From positions 1 through 34,933 of the IMG/VR virus record IMGVR_UViG_3300025949_000063: a stretch of DNA of 34,933 bases. One strand, 5' to 3'. The DNA comes from a virus. The position numbers and the translations under genes were made by a program. Of this stretch, positions 14,771-22,588 are shown piece after piece; positions within the stretch are counted from its first letter, which is position 1; the number at the start of each line of letters is the position of its first letter. The notes beneath the pieces are model-generated. The model made no database searches, was not told the origin of the DNA, and worked only from the letters and a program-made list of their open reading frames with translations.

Positions 14771-17052
14771 TAGTCTGCCTCTGCCTTCTCAGGCTGTTTC
14801 ATCTGCTTAATCGTTTGGTCGTGCTTCTCAGCGCCTTGTTCAAGTGCCTGCTCGCCCTGCTCCAACTGCTGGAAATGCTTGTCAGCAGTCGTCGCTATAT
14901 GAACCTGATGCTTGTCATGGGCGTGCACCATGTCCTGCCGATGCTTGTCAATGCCCTTGGCCGACTCGATCTCGCCCTGTCCCAGCTTCTGCTTGGCGAG
15001 CATGAGATTAACCCGCGCCGTCTCGGCATCAGCCTCCGCCTTGTCAGCATCCGCCTTGGCCTTGCGGGCCTTCTCAACCTCGCCCTGAGACTTGGCCTGC
15101 ATTTCCTGCAAACCAGCCTGTAGCTGGGCTTGCTGGGCTTGCTGAGCCATTTGCTGCTGTGGATCAGGCTGCGGAGGCTGACCGCTTTCCTGCTGCTCCT
15201 GAGCCTTCTCAGCGGCTATAATCTGGGGTGGCAACGCGGCGTGAAGGCGCTCAGCAAACTTGTCCTTCATCGGCCATTCCTGGGCCTGCGCAATCAGATC
15301 CATGACAAGCGGTGCCGTGTTCGGCAACGCCTGCATGAACTGCATCATGTTGTCGGAAGCCTCTTCACGCTTCGTGGTGTAGCTGTTGCCGGCCTCCGCA
15401 ATCACGTCATAGGCGCCGGAGGTCATGTCGTTGAGCATGGCCGGCTGGCCGGTCTGCGGGTCCACGATCGGCATTCCAGCCTTATCGCGCTCCTGATTGA
15501 TCTGCATCAGGTCAATCTTGCCATCCTCGCCCATGATCCTGATGGTGCGCTGGGTATCGTAAACGTGCGGAATGAGATCGATCAGGATGCGCCCGATCTG
15601 CCGGACAGATCGGGCGAAGTTGTCCCGGTAAAGAATGGTCCCGGTATCGCCCTGCTCTTCCCTTTGCCTGATCGCAACGCCCGAGGTTTCATTCGACTTC
15701 GCCCCCAGCGAGGCATCATAGATGCCGATGATGCGCCGCATGTTCTCGTTGGCGAGCTCCAGACCAGTATCAATGCCCTGAGAGTTGACCGGAGGCGGAA
15801 GCCGCTTGGGCTCGGCATTCCCGTTCTTTGGATCCGGCGTCCAAAGCATATACGGGAAGTTCTTGGTATTCGCCTGCTCCCACATCTGCTGGTATTTGCC
15901 GATGTTGGTTTCAGTCAAAAGCCAAGGAGCCTTGGGCTGCAACGCGACCACCTCGGTATGCGCTGAACAGAAGTAGTTGAACTGCCGCTGGGCGTCCTTG
16001 GCCTCCCGAATGATCCCGCGACGGACCACAATGCGGCCAACCCGGACCTCTTCCCCGACGAACGGAACAATCGGGATAAAACGGCCCATCCATTCCGAGG
16101 ATTCCAGCACGTCATTGACCGTCAGAAGATAGCGGCAGATCGAATACGACTCGCGCTTTTCAATCCTGGCCCCATTGGCCTTGCACAGCGCCAGCTTCTT
16201 TTGAGCCGTCAGCCCGCCATCGAACTCATCGTCTTCCGTGCAGTCAATCGTCTCGCCGGTCTTGGTCAGCGCGAGAATGAGCGTCTTGGGCTTCTTTACC
16301 CAGTACTCGGCTACCCGGATGATTTGATCGGTGCGCCAGTCCGAATAATACTGCCAGTTCTTGACATCCTCGAATTCGGCCATGGACGCATCCGGCCAAT
16401 GCGCCTTGAAGTAGTCGTGGCTGTGATCAACCGGAACAAAGCACCATTGCGCGTCCTCCCGCGTGATGCGCTTGGCGTCCGGGTCCCACAGAACGGAAAC
16501 CTGGTCGTCTACCCCGTCGATCCGGATTTCCTGCTCAAAGGTCGTGTCGTCAGCGTATTCGGTCGTTATCCGGGCGTGGCCGATACCACACGCGACCTGG
16601 CTGTCTGCGGCCTTGAAGTAGATGCCCGTGGCGTCCGAGCGGTTCTCGATGTATCGGATCATGCCCTCGCGGAGGTCGGCAAGCTTCGGATCGGCCTGAT
16701 CATCAACCCCGACAACCCTGATCGCGGGCCGCATCTTCCTGATGTCGCCTGTGACCTGATGCACGAACTGCGGCATCTGGTTGTTCGTCAGGACAGGCCG
16801 GGATTCCGCCTCTCGCGTTGCCTTCACATCGGCCGGCCATTGATTGCCCGCCATGAAGTCGAGATCTTCATATGCAAGCCGGATGTTGTTCCGCTCGTGC
16901 TCCATGGCGCGAGTCCAGCGCTCACGGGCAAGCTTTAGAATGGCGTCCTTTTCGTCTTTGGATAGCTTGAGAGGTTCGCCGAGCTGGTCGTTGCTGGGAA
17001 TGTTCTGGGACGCTTCGTCCTGTCCCTTTTCCGCAGCGTAATCCTCAGCCAT
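14770..17052 (-). CDS. portal protein, P22 gp1-like
   Basis: This 760-aa protein is close in size to P22 gp1 (725 aa). The N-terminal part has WTRAMEHERNNIRLAYEDLDFMAGNQWP, the hallmark start of this family. The middle contains FIPIVPFVGEEV and later KSNETSGVAIRQREEQGDTG, conserved in the wing/stem/crown region. The last 140 residues or so are glutamine- and alanine-rich coiled coil, likely the barrel helix extending into the capsid. It forms the dodecameric ring through which terminase packages DNA and to which the gp4-like protein binds. It overlaps an upstream 30-aa membrane gene by 8 nt. Confidence 0.9.
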   Translation of the reverse strand: MAEDYAAEKGQDEASQNIPSNDQLGEPLKLSKDEKDAILKLARERWTRAMEHERNNIRLAYEDLDFMAGNQWPADVKATREAESRPVLTNNQMPQFVHQVTGDIRKMRPAIRVVGVDDQADPKLADLREGMIRYIENRSDATGIYFKAADSQVACGIGHARITTEYADDTTFEQEIRIDGVDDQVSVLWDPDAKRITREDAQWCFVPVDHSHDYFKAHWPDASMAEFEDVKNWQYYSDWRTDQIIRVAEYWVKKPKTLILALTKTGETIDCTEDDEFDGGLTAQKKLALCKANGARIEKRESYSICRYLLTVNDVLESSEWMGRFIPIVPFVGEEVRVGRIVVRRGIIREAKDAQRQFNYFCSAHTEVVALQPKAPWLLTETNIGKYQQMWEQANTKNFPYMLWTPDPKNGNAEPKRLPPPVNSQGIDTGLELANENMRRIIGIYDASLGAKSNETSGVAIRQREEQGDTGTILYRDNFARSVRQIGRILIDLIPHVYDTQRTIRIMGEDGKIDLMQINQERDKAGMPIVDPQTGQPAMLNDMTSGAYDVIAEAGNSYTTKREEASDNMMQFMQALPNTAPLVMDLIAQAQEWPMKDKFAERLHAALPPQIIAAEKAQEQQESGQPPQPDPQQQMAQQAQQAQLQAGLQEMQAKSQGEVEKARKAKADADKAEADAETARVNLMLAKQKLGQGEIESAKGIDKHRQDMVHAHDKHQVHIATTADKHFQQLEQGEQALEQGAEKHDQTIKQMKQPEKAEAD

Positions 17053-17137
17053 GCGCGAGCTTCAAGCAGCCGTAGATCAAGAGAAGCGTTCCAATCATGA
17101 TGAGGAAAATACCGGAGTGGTAGTCGTCAAAGTTCAT
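17045..17137 (-). CDS. 30-aa membrane microprotein between terminase and portal
   Basis: The frame runs from ATG 17137-17135, overlapping the terminase stop (ATGA), to TGA 17047-17045, which lies inside the portal gene start. The peptide begins MNFDDYHSGIFLIMIGTLLL and is a single membrane span with a short tail. The overlaps at both ends suggest coupled translation rather than chance. An alternative is that it only bridges ribosomes from terminase to portal. Function unknown. Confidence 0.5.
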   Translation of the reverse strand: MNFDDYHSGIFLIMIGTLLLIYGCLKLAHG

Positions 17138-18681
17138 GCCCCTTGCCAGCCCGCACCACGCGCAAAGGAGAACTTCGGCGAATGGTCGATCACCTCGGCC
17201 ACGGGCTCTGCGAACGTCAAGGCAATCGCATCCCAGTCATCCGGAGATCGCACACCCCGCGCTCTCATATGCTCTTTGCTTTCCAATAGAAGCCGCTGGT
17301 TTACGTCATACGAATAGGCGGGACCGCAGGCATCGGCTTGCAAACTGTCCAGATCGGGAATGTCCGCGCCGCCTGGCTCGTCAAGCCAATCCCGCGACCG
17401 CAACCACATTTCAGCCCGCCTGTTGCGAGGTCCGGCCGCTTTTGTCCCGTCAGGAAGCAGAATGACTGGCTCTTGTGGCTCTGAACCGAAATTGATCGGC
17501 GTGACTAGCTCAAGGTAAACGCCGCCCCAGCTATGAAGGATATCAACCACTCCTCCACCGACCCCGCCGACATCCACAAAAACCCGTGCAGGCCTGTCAT
17601 GGTCTATGATCTGCTTGACCCAGTTGGCGCCGGCGACTGTATCGATCTTGGTTTTGCTCTCGATCTTGGAGACCTTGCGCCCCTTGCGCCAAGCGATGGA
17701 AAAGCGATCGTCTCCAAAGCGTGCCGGATCGACGCCAAGAACGAGGGGTCCGATTCCTTCGCAATCTCGCTTACGAGCTCCAAGAACCTTGTCTGACCTA
17801 ATGAAGCTATCGTGGCCCGTAAGCTGAAAGGCTTCGTCAGCAGTCGCCGGATATTCCTGTTTGAAGAGCAAAGTATCTTTGAGTTCGGCAATCTTGGCTC
17901 GTCGCCAAGCCATTTGTCCGTCAGTGAGCTTGTGGGCGTCTGCATATTCCTGCTCTTCATCGTCTAGCCGAAATCCCGCTGGTACTTCGCGCTGATATCC
18001 GCTGTCCCAAAACCACGGGATGAATATCGCCTCGTAGTCGCCGATTCCGGCTTCCGCCTGCTGCCAACGCTCATGAAACTCGCCGCCGACGCCGTTGGCC
18101 GTGCTCTCTAGAACCACCTCGGTTCCGGGCAGGTCAGGGATTGCTTGAACAACACCCGCGAAATGAGTTTTAGCATTGGGCCAGAAAGCAACCTCTGAGC
18201 CATGGAAGAGCTGTACCGTCTGCGAGCGACCAACCGCCTTGGCTCCCGCCGTTCCGACAGCATACCCACTCTCAAGGGCTGCAAAGCTTAGCTCTTTGGC
18301 GTTGGCGGCGCCGGTCGTAGGACGAACGAGGTCAGGGCAATGAGAATGGTAGCGGTCAACCATGCCAAAAAGATTGTTGGTGGCATCTTGCTCATGGGTG
18401 AGAATGAACACCCTAACACCACGACTATGAGTGGCCCGCCAATAATAGCGGCCGCCGATATAAGTCGATATACCCTGCTGTCTTCCCTTGAGGACAAGCG
18501 CCCGAACCTTTCCCACTCGCTCTCGTTGAGCTTCTAAGCGGCCATGCAAATAGATTTGAGCCTGATTGAGAACCAGCGGCTCGATCTGGCCCGCCTTGGT
18601 TCTGATCCTCAGGCATTTACTGGCATAGTGAGCGAAGTCGTCCCGAAGGCGTTGCCTTATTGACCGCTCCCGGTCATTCAA
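17134..18681 (-). CDS. terminase large subunit
   Basis: This is the packaging ATPase/nuclease. The ATPase has a Walker-A-like loop VLKGRQQGIST (about residues 63-73 from the start given here). The expected Walker-B region reads TVQLFHGSEVAFW, followed by VVLESTANGVGGEFH, the coupling region. The nuclease has acidic residues in LVLGVDPARFGDDR (about 313-326), ARVFVDVGGVGGG and SPDDWDAIALTF near the end. The start is uncertain. The open frame extends to an ATG at 18798 but would overlap the small subunit by 125 nt. A TTG at 18681-18679, overlapping the upstream TGA, gives the normal spacing. Confidence 0.88.
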   Translation of the reverse strand: MNDRERSIRQRLRDDFAHYASKCLRIRTKAGQIEPLVLNQAQIYLHGRLEAQRERVGKVRALVLKGRQQGISTYIGGRYYWRATHSRGVRVFILTHEQDATNNLFGMVDRYHSHCPDLVRPTTGAANAKELSFAALESGYAVGTAGAKAVGRSQTVQLFHGSEVAFWPNAKTHFAGVVQAIPDLPGTEVVLESTANGVGGEFHERWQQAEAGIGDYEAIFIPWFWDSGYQREVPAGFRLDDEEQEYADAHKLTDGQMAWRRAKIAELKDTLLFKQEYPATADEAFQLTGHDSFIRSDKVLGARKRDCEGIGPLVLGVDPARFGDDRFSIAWRKGRKVSKIESKTKIDTVAGANWVKQIIDHDRPARVFVDVGGVGGGVVDILHSWGGVYLELVTPINFGSEPQEPVILLPDGTKAAGPRNRRAEMWLRSRDWLDEPGGADIPDLDSLQADACGPAYSYDVNQRLLLESKEHMRARGVRSPDDWDAIALTFAEPVAEVIDHSPKFSFARGAGWQGA

Positions 18682-18952
18682 GCTCGTCAAGAGCGTCCTC
18701 GTGCGAGATCGCCAGACCGCCGCTGACTTCAGTCGTTTGATGCGGCTTTCCATCAACTCGATCGTTGATTTCCTTGATGGCCGGAACATCGCCCTCAATG
18801 GCTTTATCGACCAACTTGCGAGCGATCTGGCGCAGCTTCTTGGTCATCGTTCCGTCCGCGTCCTGTGCTTCCTGATGAAGTTCCAAGATCAGCGCGTCCC
18901 GCATTAACTTGTCGGGCTTGCCGCCTTTGGACGGCGTGTTTCGCGCCGCCAT
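18674..18952 (-). CDS. terminase small subunit-like protein
   Basis: This 92-aa helical protein has the core DKLMRDALILELHQEA, TKKLRQIARKLVDKAIEGDV and IKEINDRVDGKPHQT. That pattern is widespread in proteobacterial phages directly upstream of the large terminase. It would bind phage DNA and start packaging. The family is sometimes annotated only as a conserved domain of unknown function. Position and overlap with the large terminase support the small-subunit call. It is the first gene of the conserved packaging block. Confidence 0.65.
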   Translation of the reverse strand: MAARNTPSKGGKPDKLMRDALILELHQEAQDADGTMTKKLRQIARKLVDKAIEGDVPAIKEINDRVDGKPHQTTEVSGGLAISHEDALDELE

Positions 18953-18980
18953 GTTTAGCTCCTAAGTTTTTGAAATAAAA

Positions 18981-19178
18981 TTACTTGCCCGTCATCAGCT
19001 TAGCGCGAGCCTTGCGGGCGATCTCCTGCTTTGCAGCAGGAGATAATCCCTTGGCGCGTGGAAGATCAGATAGCGCTGCTCTCGCGTGGTTCTTATCAGG
19101 CAGAGGAAAGCTCCGTCCCGGGCCAGCGAAGTCCTTGCTTGGCAATTTGGCTCGCGCCTTGGCTGTCAGTTTGCTCAT
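18981..19178 (-). CDS. small conserved phage protein (intact copy)
   Basis: This 65-aa basic protein has the pattern LPSKDFAGPGRSFPLPDKNHARAAL, which I recognise as a short conserved protein of many phages (residues 12-36), followed by a lysine-rich helix. Its function is not known. The first 18 codons are duplicated, in diverged form, 433 nt upstream at 19612-19671, on the far side of an HNH endonuclease gene. The endonuclease's last 27 codons overlap this gene in another frame. A Shine-Dalgarno AGGA lies 5 nt from the ATG. Confidence 0.65.
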   Translation of the reverse strand: MSKLTAKARAKLPSKDFAGPGRSFPLPDKNHARAALSDLPRAKGLSPAAKQEIARKARAKLMTGK

Positions 19179-19611
19179 TTCTTCCTGGCTCCAGATAGCT
19201 CGCCAAGACCCGAAGCAGTGATGGCGAATCTTTTACGTGGCCCAAGACTTTGTTGCACCTATCGCAAATCCATCCTCGAAACATGCCGCTCGCATGACAA
19301 TGATCGAAAACAACTTTACCTTCGGTGCAGCATATCTCGCAAAAAGGCGAACGAGGGCGGCCAGCCTCCATTTCTCTTTTTTGGGCGTAGCTAATTTGTT
19401 GTCTCTTTTTTGACTTAGTATACATCTCGGGTTGGTCTTCACGTCTGCGCTTATGTGCTTCAGCATCTTTTTTGCGAACGCGCTCTAAATGAAGCTCTCT
19501 AAACTTAAGCGTAGCCCTTTTAAGAACTTCAGGGTTCTTTACTTCGCGGGCTCGCAAAACAGCGTTTCGACCCGGATTCCTGCGCCTCCATTCAGTAGTT
19601 TTACTGACCAT
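19096..19611 (-). CDS. recombination endonuclease VII-type HNH nuclease (probable homing endonuclease)
   Basis: This 171-aa protein has a basic N-terminal half (about residues 1-85). It then carries the endonuclease VII zinc/HNH core: Cys91 and Cys94, DHCH at 103-106, RGWIC with Cys116, and CN at 119-120. These correspond to the T4 gp49 CxxC...DHCH...CxxCN plan. Free-standing copies in phages often behave as homing endonucleases. Residues 145-171 are encoded in an overlap with the downstream small gene and look non-conserved. The gene starts one base after the stop of a truncated duplicate of that small gene. Confidence 0.8.
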   Translation of the reverse strand: MVSKTTEWRRRNPGRNAVLRAREVKNPEVLKRATLKFRELHLERVRKKDAEAHKRRREDQPEMYTKSKKRQQISYAQKREMEAGRPRSPFCEICCTEGKVVFDHCHASGMFRGWICDRCNKVLGHVKDSPSLLRVLASYLEPGRNEQTDSQGASQIAKQGLRWPGTELSSA

Positions 19612-19671
19612 TTAGGCAGCGAAATCCTTGCTGGGGATCTTGGAGCGGGCTTTAGCTGTGAGCTTGGTCAT
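19612..19671 (-). pseudogene. truncated, diverged duplicate of the 65-aa small gene (first 18 codons)
   Basis: The frame from ATG 19671-19669 reads MTKLTAKARSKIPSKDFAA and then stops. Fifteen of the first 18 residues match the start of the gene at 18981-19178. About 42 of the first 55 bases agree, with most differences at third codon positions. It is thus a homologue from a diverged source, cut off exactly where the endonuclease gene begins. Its ATG overlaps the stop of the upstream coiled-coil gene. Confidence 0.7.
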
Positions 19672-20180
19672 GCGGGCGGATCGTTACTGAGGATGTCAAT
19701 TGCGGATTTGAGGCCATCGAGTTCGCCCTTAACGGCCGCAATAGCTTCCTGATGCGGTGCAAGAGCGGCAGCACGCTTGGCGTCTAGCTCAGCCTTCTCG
19801 GCACTAAGGCCATCAAGATCAGCTTCAAACGCCTTCATGGCATCTGGCGCAATATTGCGAGCCGCCAAAGCCTTGGCTTTGAGCCGTTCGATCATGCTGC
19901 TCATTTTTCTTCCAGTGATTTCCTTGTGGACTTCGATTTGTGGCGTTGGATCGCTGATCGCCGCAACTGCCTGATCAACCTTCGCCAAAGCTTCCGGCGC
20001 CGCACCCCTCAATCCATCCGCGAGGAACTGAACCCGGCTCCTAATCCCCGCATTGTTCGCGGGAACCTCAATCGTTTGCTCTCCAAGGTGATAGATTTCC
20101 TTGCCTTGCGCCCGCTCTACCGTGAGGTTTTCTATCCCCGCGATGTGCGCCAGTCGGGCTTTGATGTCAGCCAAGCCCAT
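19668..20180 (-). CDS. coiled-coil protein of unknown function in the packaging leader region
   Basis: The predicted 170-aa protein begins MGLADIKARLAHIAGIENLT at ATG 20180. The middle (residues 27-70) is globular, with the phrase GEQTIEVPANNAGIRSRV. The C-terminal 75 residues are alanine- and charge-rich and helical, with a coiled-coil look (LSAEKAELDAKRAAALAPHQ). The frame is open upstream to an ATG at 20306, but that start would overlap the gene at 20255-20431. No family is recognised. It lies upstream of the terminase genes among other small proteins and may be an early assembly or DNA-associated factor. Confidence 0.55.
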   Translation of the reverse strand: MGLADIKARLAHIAGIENLTVERAQGKEIYHLGEQTIEVPANNAGIRSRVQFLADGLRGAAPEALAKVDQAVAAISDPTPQIEVHKEITGRKMSSMIERLKAKALAARNIAPDAMKAFEADLDGLSAEKAELDAKRAAALAPHQEAIAAVKGELDGLKSAIDILSNDPPA

Positions 20181-20254
20181 GTATTGCTCGTTTATCTCGT
20201 AAGCGGCGCGGCTTACCGTGTCTTCAAGTTGATGGAAGAAACTGGCGGGAAGCG

Positions 20255-20431
20255 TCAGGCAGGATCGCTCTCCGGAGCCGCATACGGAATATCCATGCCC
20301 GGCCATGGGATGTCGTCAATCGATTTTGGCATGGCTTGCTCAATGATTTTCAAGCCTTCTTCAACGGTTGGGACCTTGCCAAGATACCTCTCGGGCGTGG
20401 ACCGGAAGTCAACCGCCAAAACATCCCCCAT
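20255..20431 (-). CDS. 58-aa hypothetical protein
   Basis: The frame runs from ATG 20431-20429 to TGA 20257-20255. The predicted protein starts MGDVLAVDFRSTPERYLGKV and ends with a proline-rich acidic segment (DIPWPGMDIPYAAPESDPA). It fills the space between the transposon-interrupted gene (which stops at 20437) and the coiled-coil gene, in the same orientation. Codon choice is like its neighbours. No known family. Confidence 0.55.
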   Translation of the reverse strand: MGDVLAVDFRSTPERYLGKVPTVEEGLKIIEQAMPKSIDDIPWPGMDIPYAAPESDPA

Positions 20432-20436
20432 CGGCT

Positions 20437-20598
20437 TTAGGAGGCCGCTGGTGCGTCAACCGGAGCAGGCGCAACCGCAGGAGCACTCGCCGCCGAAACC
20501 GCATCAGCAAGCTTCTGCTTCAGCGCTTCGATGTCCGCCGAATGATCGACAGGCGAACCAGCATTCTTCAGGTCGCCCGCCATCTTCACAATCAGGGC
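20437..20598 (-). pseudogene. 3' part of a small phage gene split by the transposon
   Basis: Reading the minus strand from the transposon edge gives ALIVKMAGDLKNAGSPVDHS and then an alanine/proline-rich tail ending at TAA 20439-20437. Joined to the 5' part at 22780-22839 with one copy of the 8-bp duplication removed, the frame is continuous. It then encodes a 73-aa helical protein beginning MADVEAGALADL, or 105 aa if the upstream ATG at 22935 is used. The remnant could be re-initiated at the internal ATG 20583. The original function is unknown. Confidence 0.75.
20591..20598. repeat. target-site duplication, left copy (ATCAGGGC)
   Basis: The 8-bp sequence ATCAGGGC abuts the left end of the transposon and is repeated exactly at 22772-22779 at the right end. 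Eight base pairs is the usual duplication length for IS1595-family elements. Confidence 0.85.
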
Positions 20599-20600
20599 GG

Positions 20601-20624
20601 CAATTATATACTTGACGCCACAAG
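20601..20624 (+). repeat. left terminal inverted repeat of the transposon
   Basis: A 24-bp end sequence starting CAATTATATACTTGACGCCA. It pairs with the right end with two mismatches. The outward part also contains TTGACG, which doubles as the -35 box of the transposase promoter. Confidence 0.8.
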
Positions 20625-20640
20625 GCATATTCTGTAGATT
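20612..20640 (+). promoter_or_regulatory. transposase promoter overlapping the left inverted repeat
   Basis: TTGACG (20612-20617) and TAGATT (20635-20640) are 17 nt apart, a good sigma70-type pair. The -35 box lies within the inverted repeat, so transposase binding there could repress its own gene. Called from sequence only. Confidence 0.5.
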
Positions 20641-20708
20641 TGATGTCAATTCGAGGGAACCAAAAGCACGCTTCGCGAACGGTTCTAGATCAAAAGTGGA
20701 ATGACACG

Positions 20709-21623
20709 ATGTCGCACTTCAACGCTCCCCACTTCCAGAACGTCGAAGCCGCACGCGAATACCTTGAACAGCTTCGCTGGGGTGGCGAGCGCGTGTGTCC
20801 CCACTGCGGAACCGTCAACAACTCTTTCCCGACCAACAAGCCGGGCGTGTACCGATGCCGGTCCAAGGAATGCCGCAAGGACTTTACCGTCACCACCAAG
20901 AGCGTGATGGAAAGCAGCCATATCAAGCTCAACGTCTGGCTACAGGCTTTCTACTTGATGGCCTCCAGCAAGAAGGGCGTCAGCGCCCATCAGCTGCACC
21001 GCGCTTTGGGCGTGACGTATAAGACCGCTTGGTTCCTTGCGCACCGCATCCGGGAAGCAATGCGCTCGGGTGGCTTGCTTCCGCCTCTGGGCGGCGCTGG
21101 CAAGACCGTGGAAGTGGACGAAACTTTCATCGGCAACATCAAGAACGTCCGCCGATCGCGCGGCACGGGCCATAAGAACGTCGTTCTGACGCTGGTCGAG
21201 CGCGGCGGTGCTGCCCGTTCGTTCCATATCGACAGCACGTCGCTTTCCGACGTCATGCCCATCGTAAATGCGAACGTGAAGCGAGAGACCGACTTGATGA
21301 CCGACGAAGCACGCCACTATGGCATAGTGGGCCATGGCTTCGCGGATCATGGTCGGGTCAATCATAGCAAAGATGAATATGTCCGCCGCGAAGGCGAGCG
21401 GATGATCTCGACCAACACGGTCGAGGGCTACTATTCGGTCTTCAAGCGCGGCATGAAGGGTGTGTATCAGCACTGCTCAGAGAAGCACCTGCACCGCTAC
21501 CTTGCCGAATTTGATTTTCGCTATTCCAACCGCGTTGGCCTTGGCGTCAACGATGGGGAACGTGCAGATCTTGCGGTTCGTGGTGCGTCGGGCAAGCGTC
21601 TGACGTATCGTCAAGCTAACTAA
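20709..21623 (+). CDS. IS1595-family (ISXO2-like) DDE transposase
   Basis: This 304-aa enzyme would cut and join the element's ends. The N-terminus has the zinc ribbon CPHCG (about residues 33-37) with a second pair, CRSKEC, typical of the family. A helical DNA-binding part follows (KGVSAHQLHRALGVTYKTAW). The ISXO2-like core begins with the first catalytic Asp in VEVDETFIG. A later Asp lies in the LMTDEARHY segment. The terminal acidic motif is NTVEGYYSVFKRGMKGVYQH, ending with FDFRYSNR. It appears full length. An ATG 69 nt upstream is possible, but this start matches the usual N-terminus. A terminator lies about 110 nt downstream. Confidence 0.9.
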   Translation: MSHFNAPHFQNVEAAREYLEQLRWGGERVCPHCGTVNNSFPTNKPGVYRCRSKECRKDFTVTTKSVMESSHIKLNVWLQAFYLMASSKKGVSAHQLHRALGVTYKTAWFLAHRIREAMRSGGLLPPLGGAGKTVEVDETFIGNIKNVRRSRGTGHKNVVLTLVERGGAARSFHIDSTSLSDVMPIVNANVKRETDLMTDEARHYGIVGHGFADHGRVNHSKDEYVRREGERMISTNTVEGYYSVFKRGMKGVYQHCSEKHLHRYLAEFDFRYSNRVGLGVNDGERADLAVRGASGKRLTYRQAN

Positions 21624-21728
21624 AAAGGATTTCTCGCGACTGGCGAGGCGGTTTCTTCGCTGGCGAGCCAAACGGCAGCGGAAACCAAAGTTGAGTTTAT
21701 ACTGGCGCTCGAAATACTGGGGTTGGGA

Positions 21729-21881
21729 TTAGGCCCGCTTGGCGGGCTTTTTCTTAGTCCGCATTTTAGGTTTTTCTTTCAGCGGCTTTGCGGGCGTTTT
21801 CAGGGCGCCACGCAGTGCCGCCTTGAAGCGTTTTTCTGCTTCCTCAGGACTAAACTCGCTGTTGTGTTGCTTGTTGCTCAT
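21729..21881 (-). CDS. 50-aa basic cargo protein of the transposon
   Basis: The frame runs from ATG 21881-21879 to TAA 21731-21729. The protein begins MSNKQHNSEFSPEEAEKRFK, followed by AALRGALKTPAKPLKEKP and a very basic tail. The pattern EEAEKRFxAALRGAL is one I have seen in many short alphaproteobacterial proteins, some beside toxin-like genes. An antitoxin-like role is conceivable but unproven. Its 3' end lies over a hairpin that serves as a plus-strand terminator for the transposase. It diverges from the 230-aa gene with 14 nt between start codons. Confidence 0.6.
   Translation of the reverse strand: MSNKQHNSEFSPEEAEKRFKAALRGALKTPAKPLKEKPKMRTKKKPAKRA
21733..21754 (+). terminator. intrinsic terminator after the transposase gene
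   Basis: GCCCGC (21733-21738), loop TTG, GCGGGC (21742-21747), followed by TTTTTCTT. It reads on the plus strand and would end the transposase mRNA. It also encodes the last codons of the 50-aa minus-strand gene. Confidence 0.75.
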
Positions 21882-21895
21882 GATATCTGCTCGCT

Positions 21896-22588
21896 ATGAG
21901 CGAATCTGTCACGGTCGCTGTGGGGTCGCCAGATGACCTCCGTTCCAGCATTTGGAGGCTCTGGGTACAAGGCGGCGACGTTTATTTCGGCGCGCATCAT
22001 ATGCTGTCCGTCTGTAAAGTAAGTTTTCATAAAAGCGGCAAATGGCATATCGCATGGAATAAGGGGGTAAACATCAACGAGAAGAGTAGGTTCATGCACA
22101 GGTGGAGAAGACCGCCCCCTGGTCGTAATGGATTTGTAGATGGCGTGTCTGTCTTGGTTGATCCCTTCTTTCCAAAAGTCCCCTTCAGAAACAAGGCCAT
22201 TCTGGACCCAGATATCAAATGGCTTCCTCTCGCTCTCTATGGGAGATTTATTGCCCTGAAAGTTTTGATCGCAACCCAACAAACCGACTTCGATTCTAGT
22301 CGCTTCCCACCTCATGAGCGGATATTAGGACGGCTTAAAAAGAGCAATGGGGAAGAGGCTGTTCTTATGGCCGGAGAACATCCGATCACGTTGGAATTGG
22401 GACAGACATTCGCCCAGTCCCGAACCAAACTTAAAATGTATCTCCCCAAGGATCAGATTGACCGCGCCATCCCTGTGGATACTACAAGGGCCGCCCTTCT
22501 CTCATTCCCAACACTGCCGCATGAGATTCCTACGATCTATGATTTATCGCTTGGCTGGGAAAACGTATTTCCTACGCCCGAGTCTTGA
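21896..22588 (+). CDS. 230-aa cargo protein of unknown function
   Basis: The N-terminal third contains SPDDLRSSIWRLWVQGGDVYFG and KVSFHKSGKWHIAW. That combination is a recurring signature of an uncharacterised bacterial protein family, in which an RSS-W-W phrase is followed by a K-S-H-x-SG-W strand pair. The middle and C-terminal parts look globular, with EEAVLMAGEHPITL and a proline-rich end. There is no signal peptide or membrane span. The start at 21896 has no strong ribosome site, so a downstream start such as ATG 22001 is possible. It lies wholly inside the transposon and is not needed for transposition in this family, so it is cargo. Confidence 0.65.
   Translation: MSESVTVAVGSPDDLRSSIWRLWVQGGDVYFGAHHMLSVCKVSFHKSGKWHIAWNKGVNINEKSRFMHRWRRPPPGRNGFVDGVSVLVDPFFPKVPFRNKAILDPDIKWLPLALYGRFIALKVLIATQQTDFDSSRFPPHERILGRLKKSNGEEAVLMAGEHPITLELGQTFAQSRTKLKMYLPKDQIDRAIPVDTTRAALLSFPTLPHEIPTIYDLSLGWENVFPTPES

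Noticed and set aside
18681-18798. Longer start for the large terminase at ATG 18798
   Set aside because: It would overlap the small subunit by 125 nt, and the extra residues are an uninformative basic run.
21878-22315. Minus-strand 145-aa frame whose stop overlaps the 50-aa gene start (ATGA)
   Set aside because: The opposite plus-strand 230-aa frame has the recognisable strand-and-helix pattern. This one looks like its shadow.
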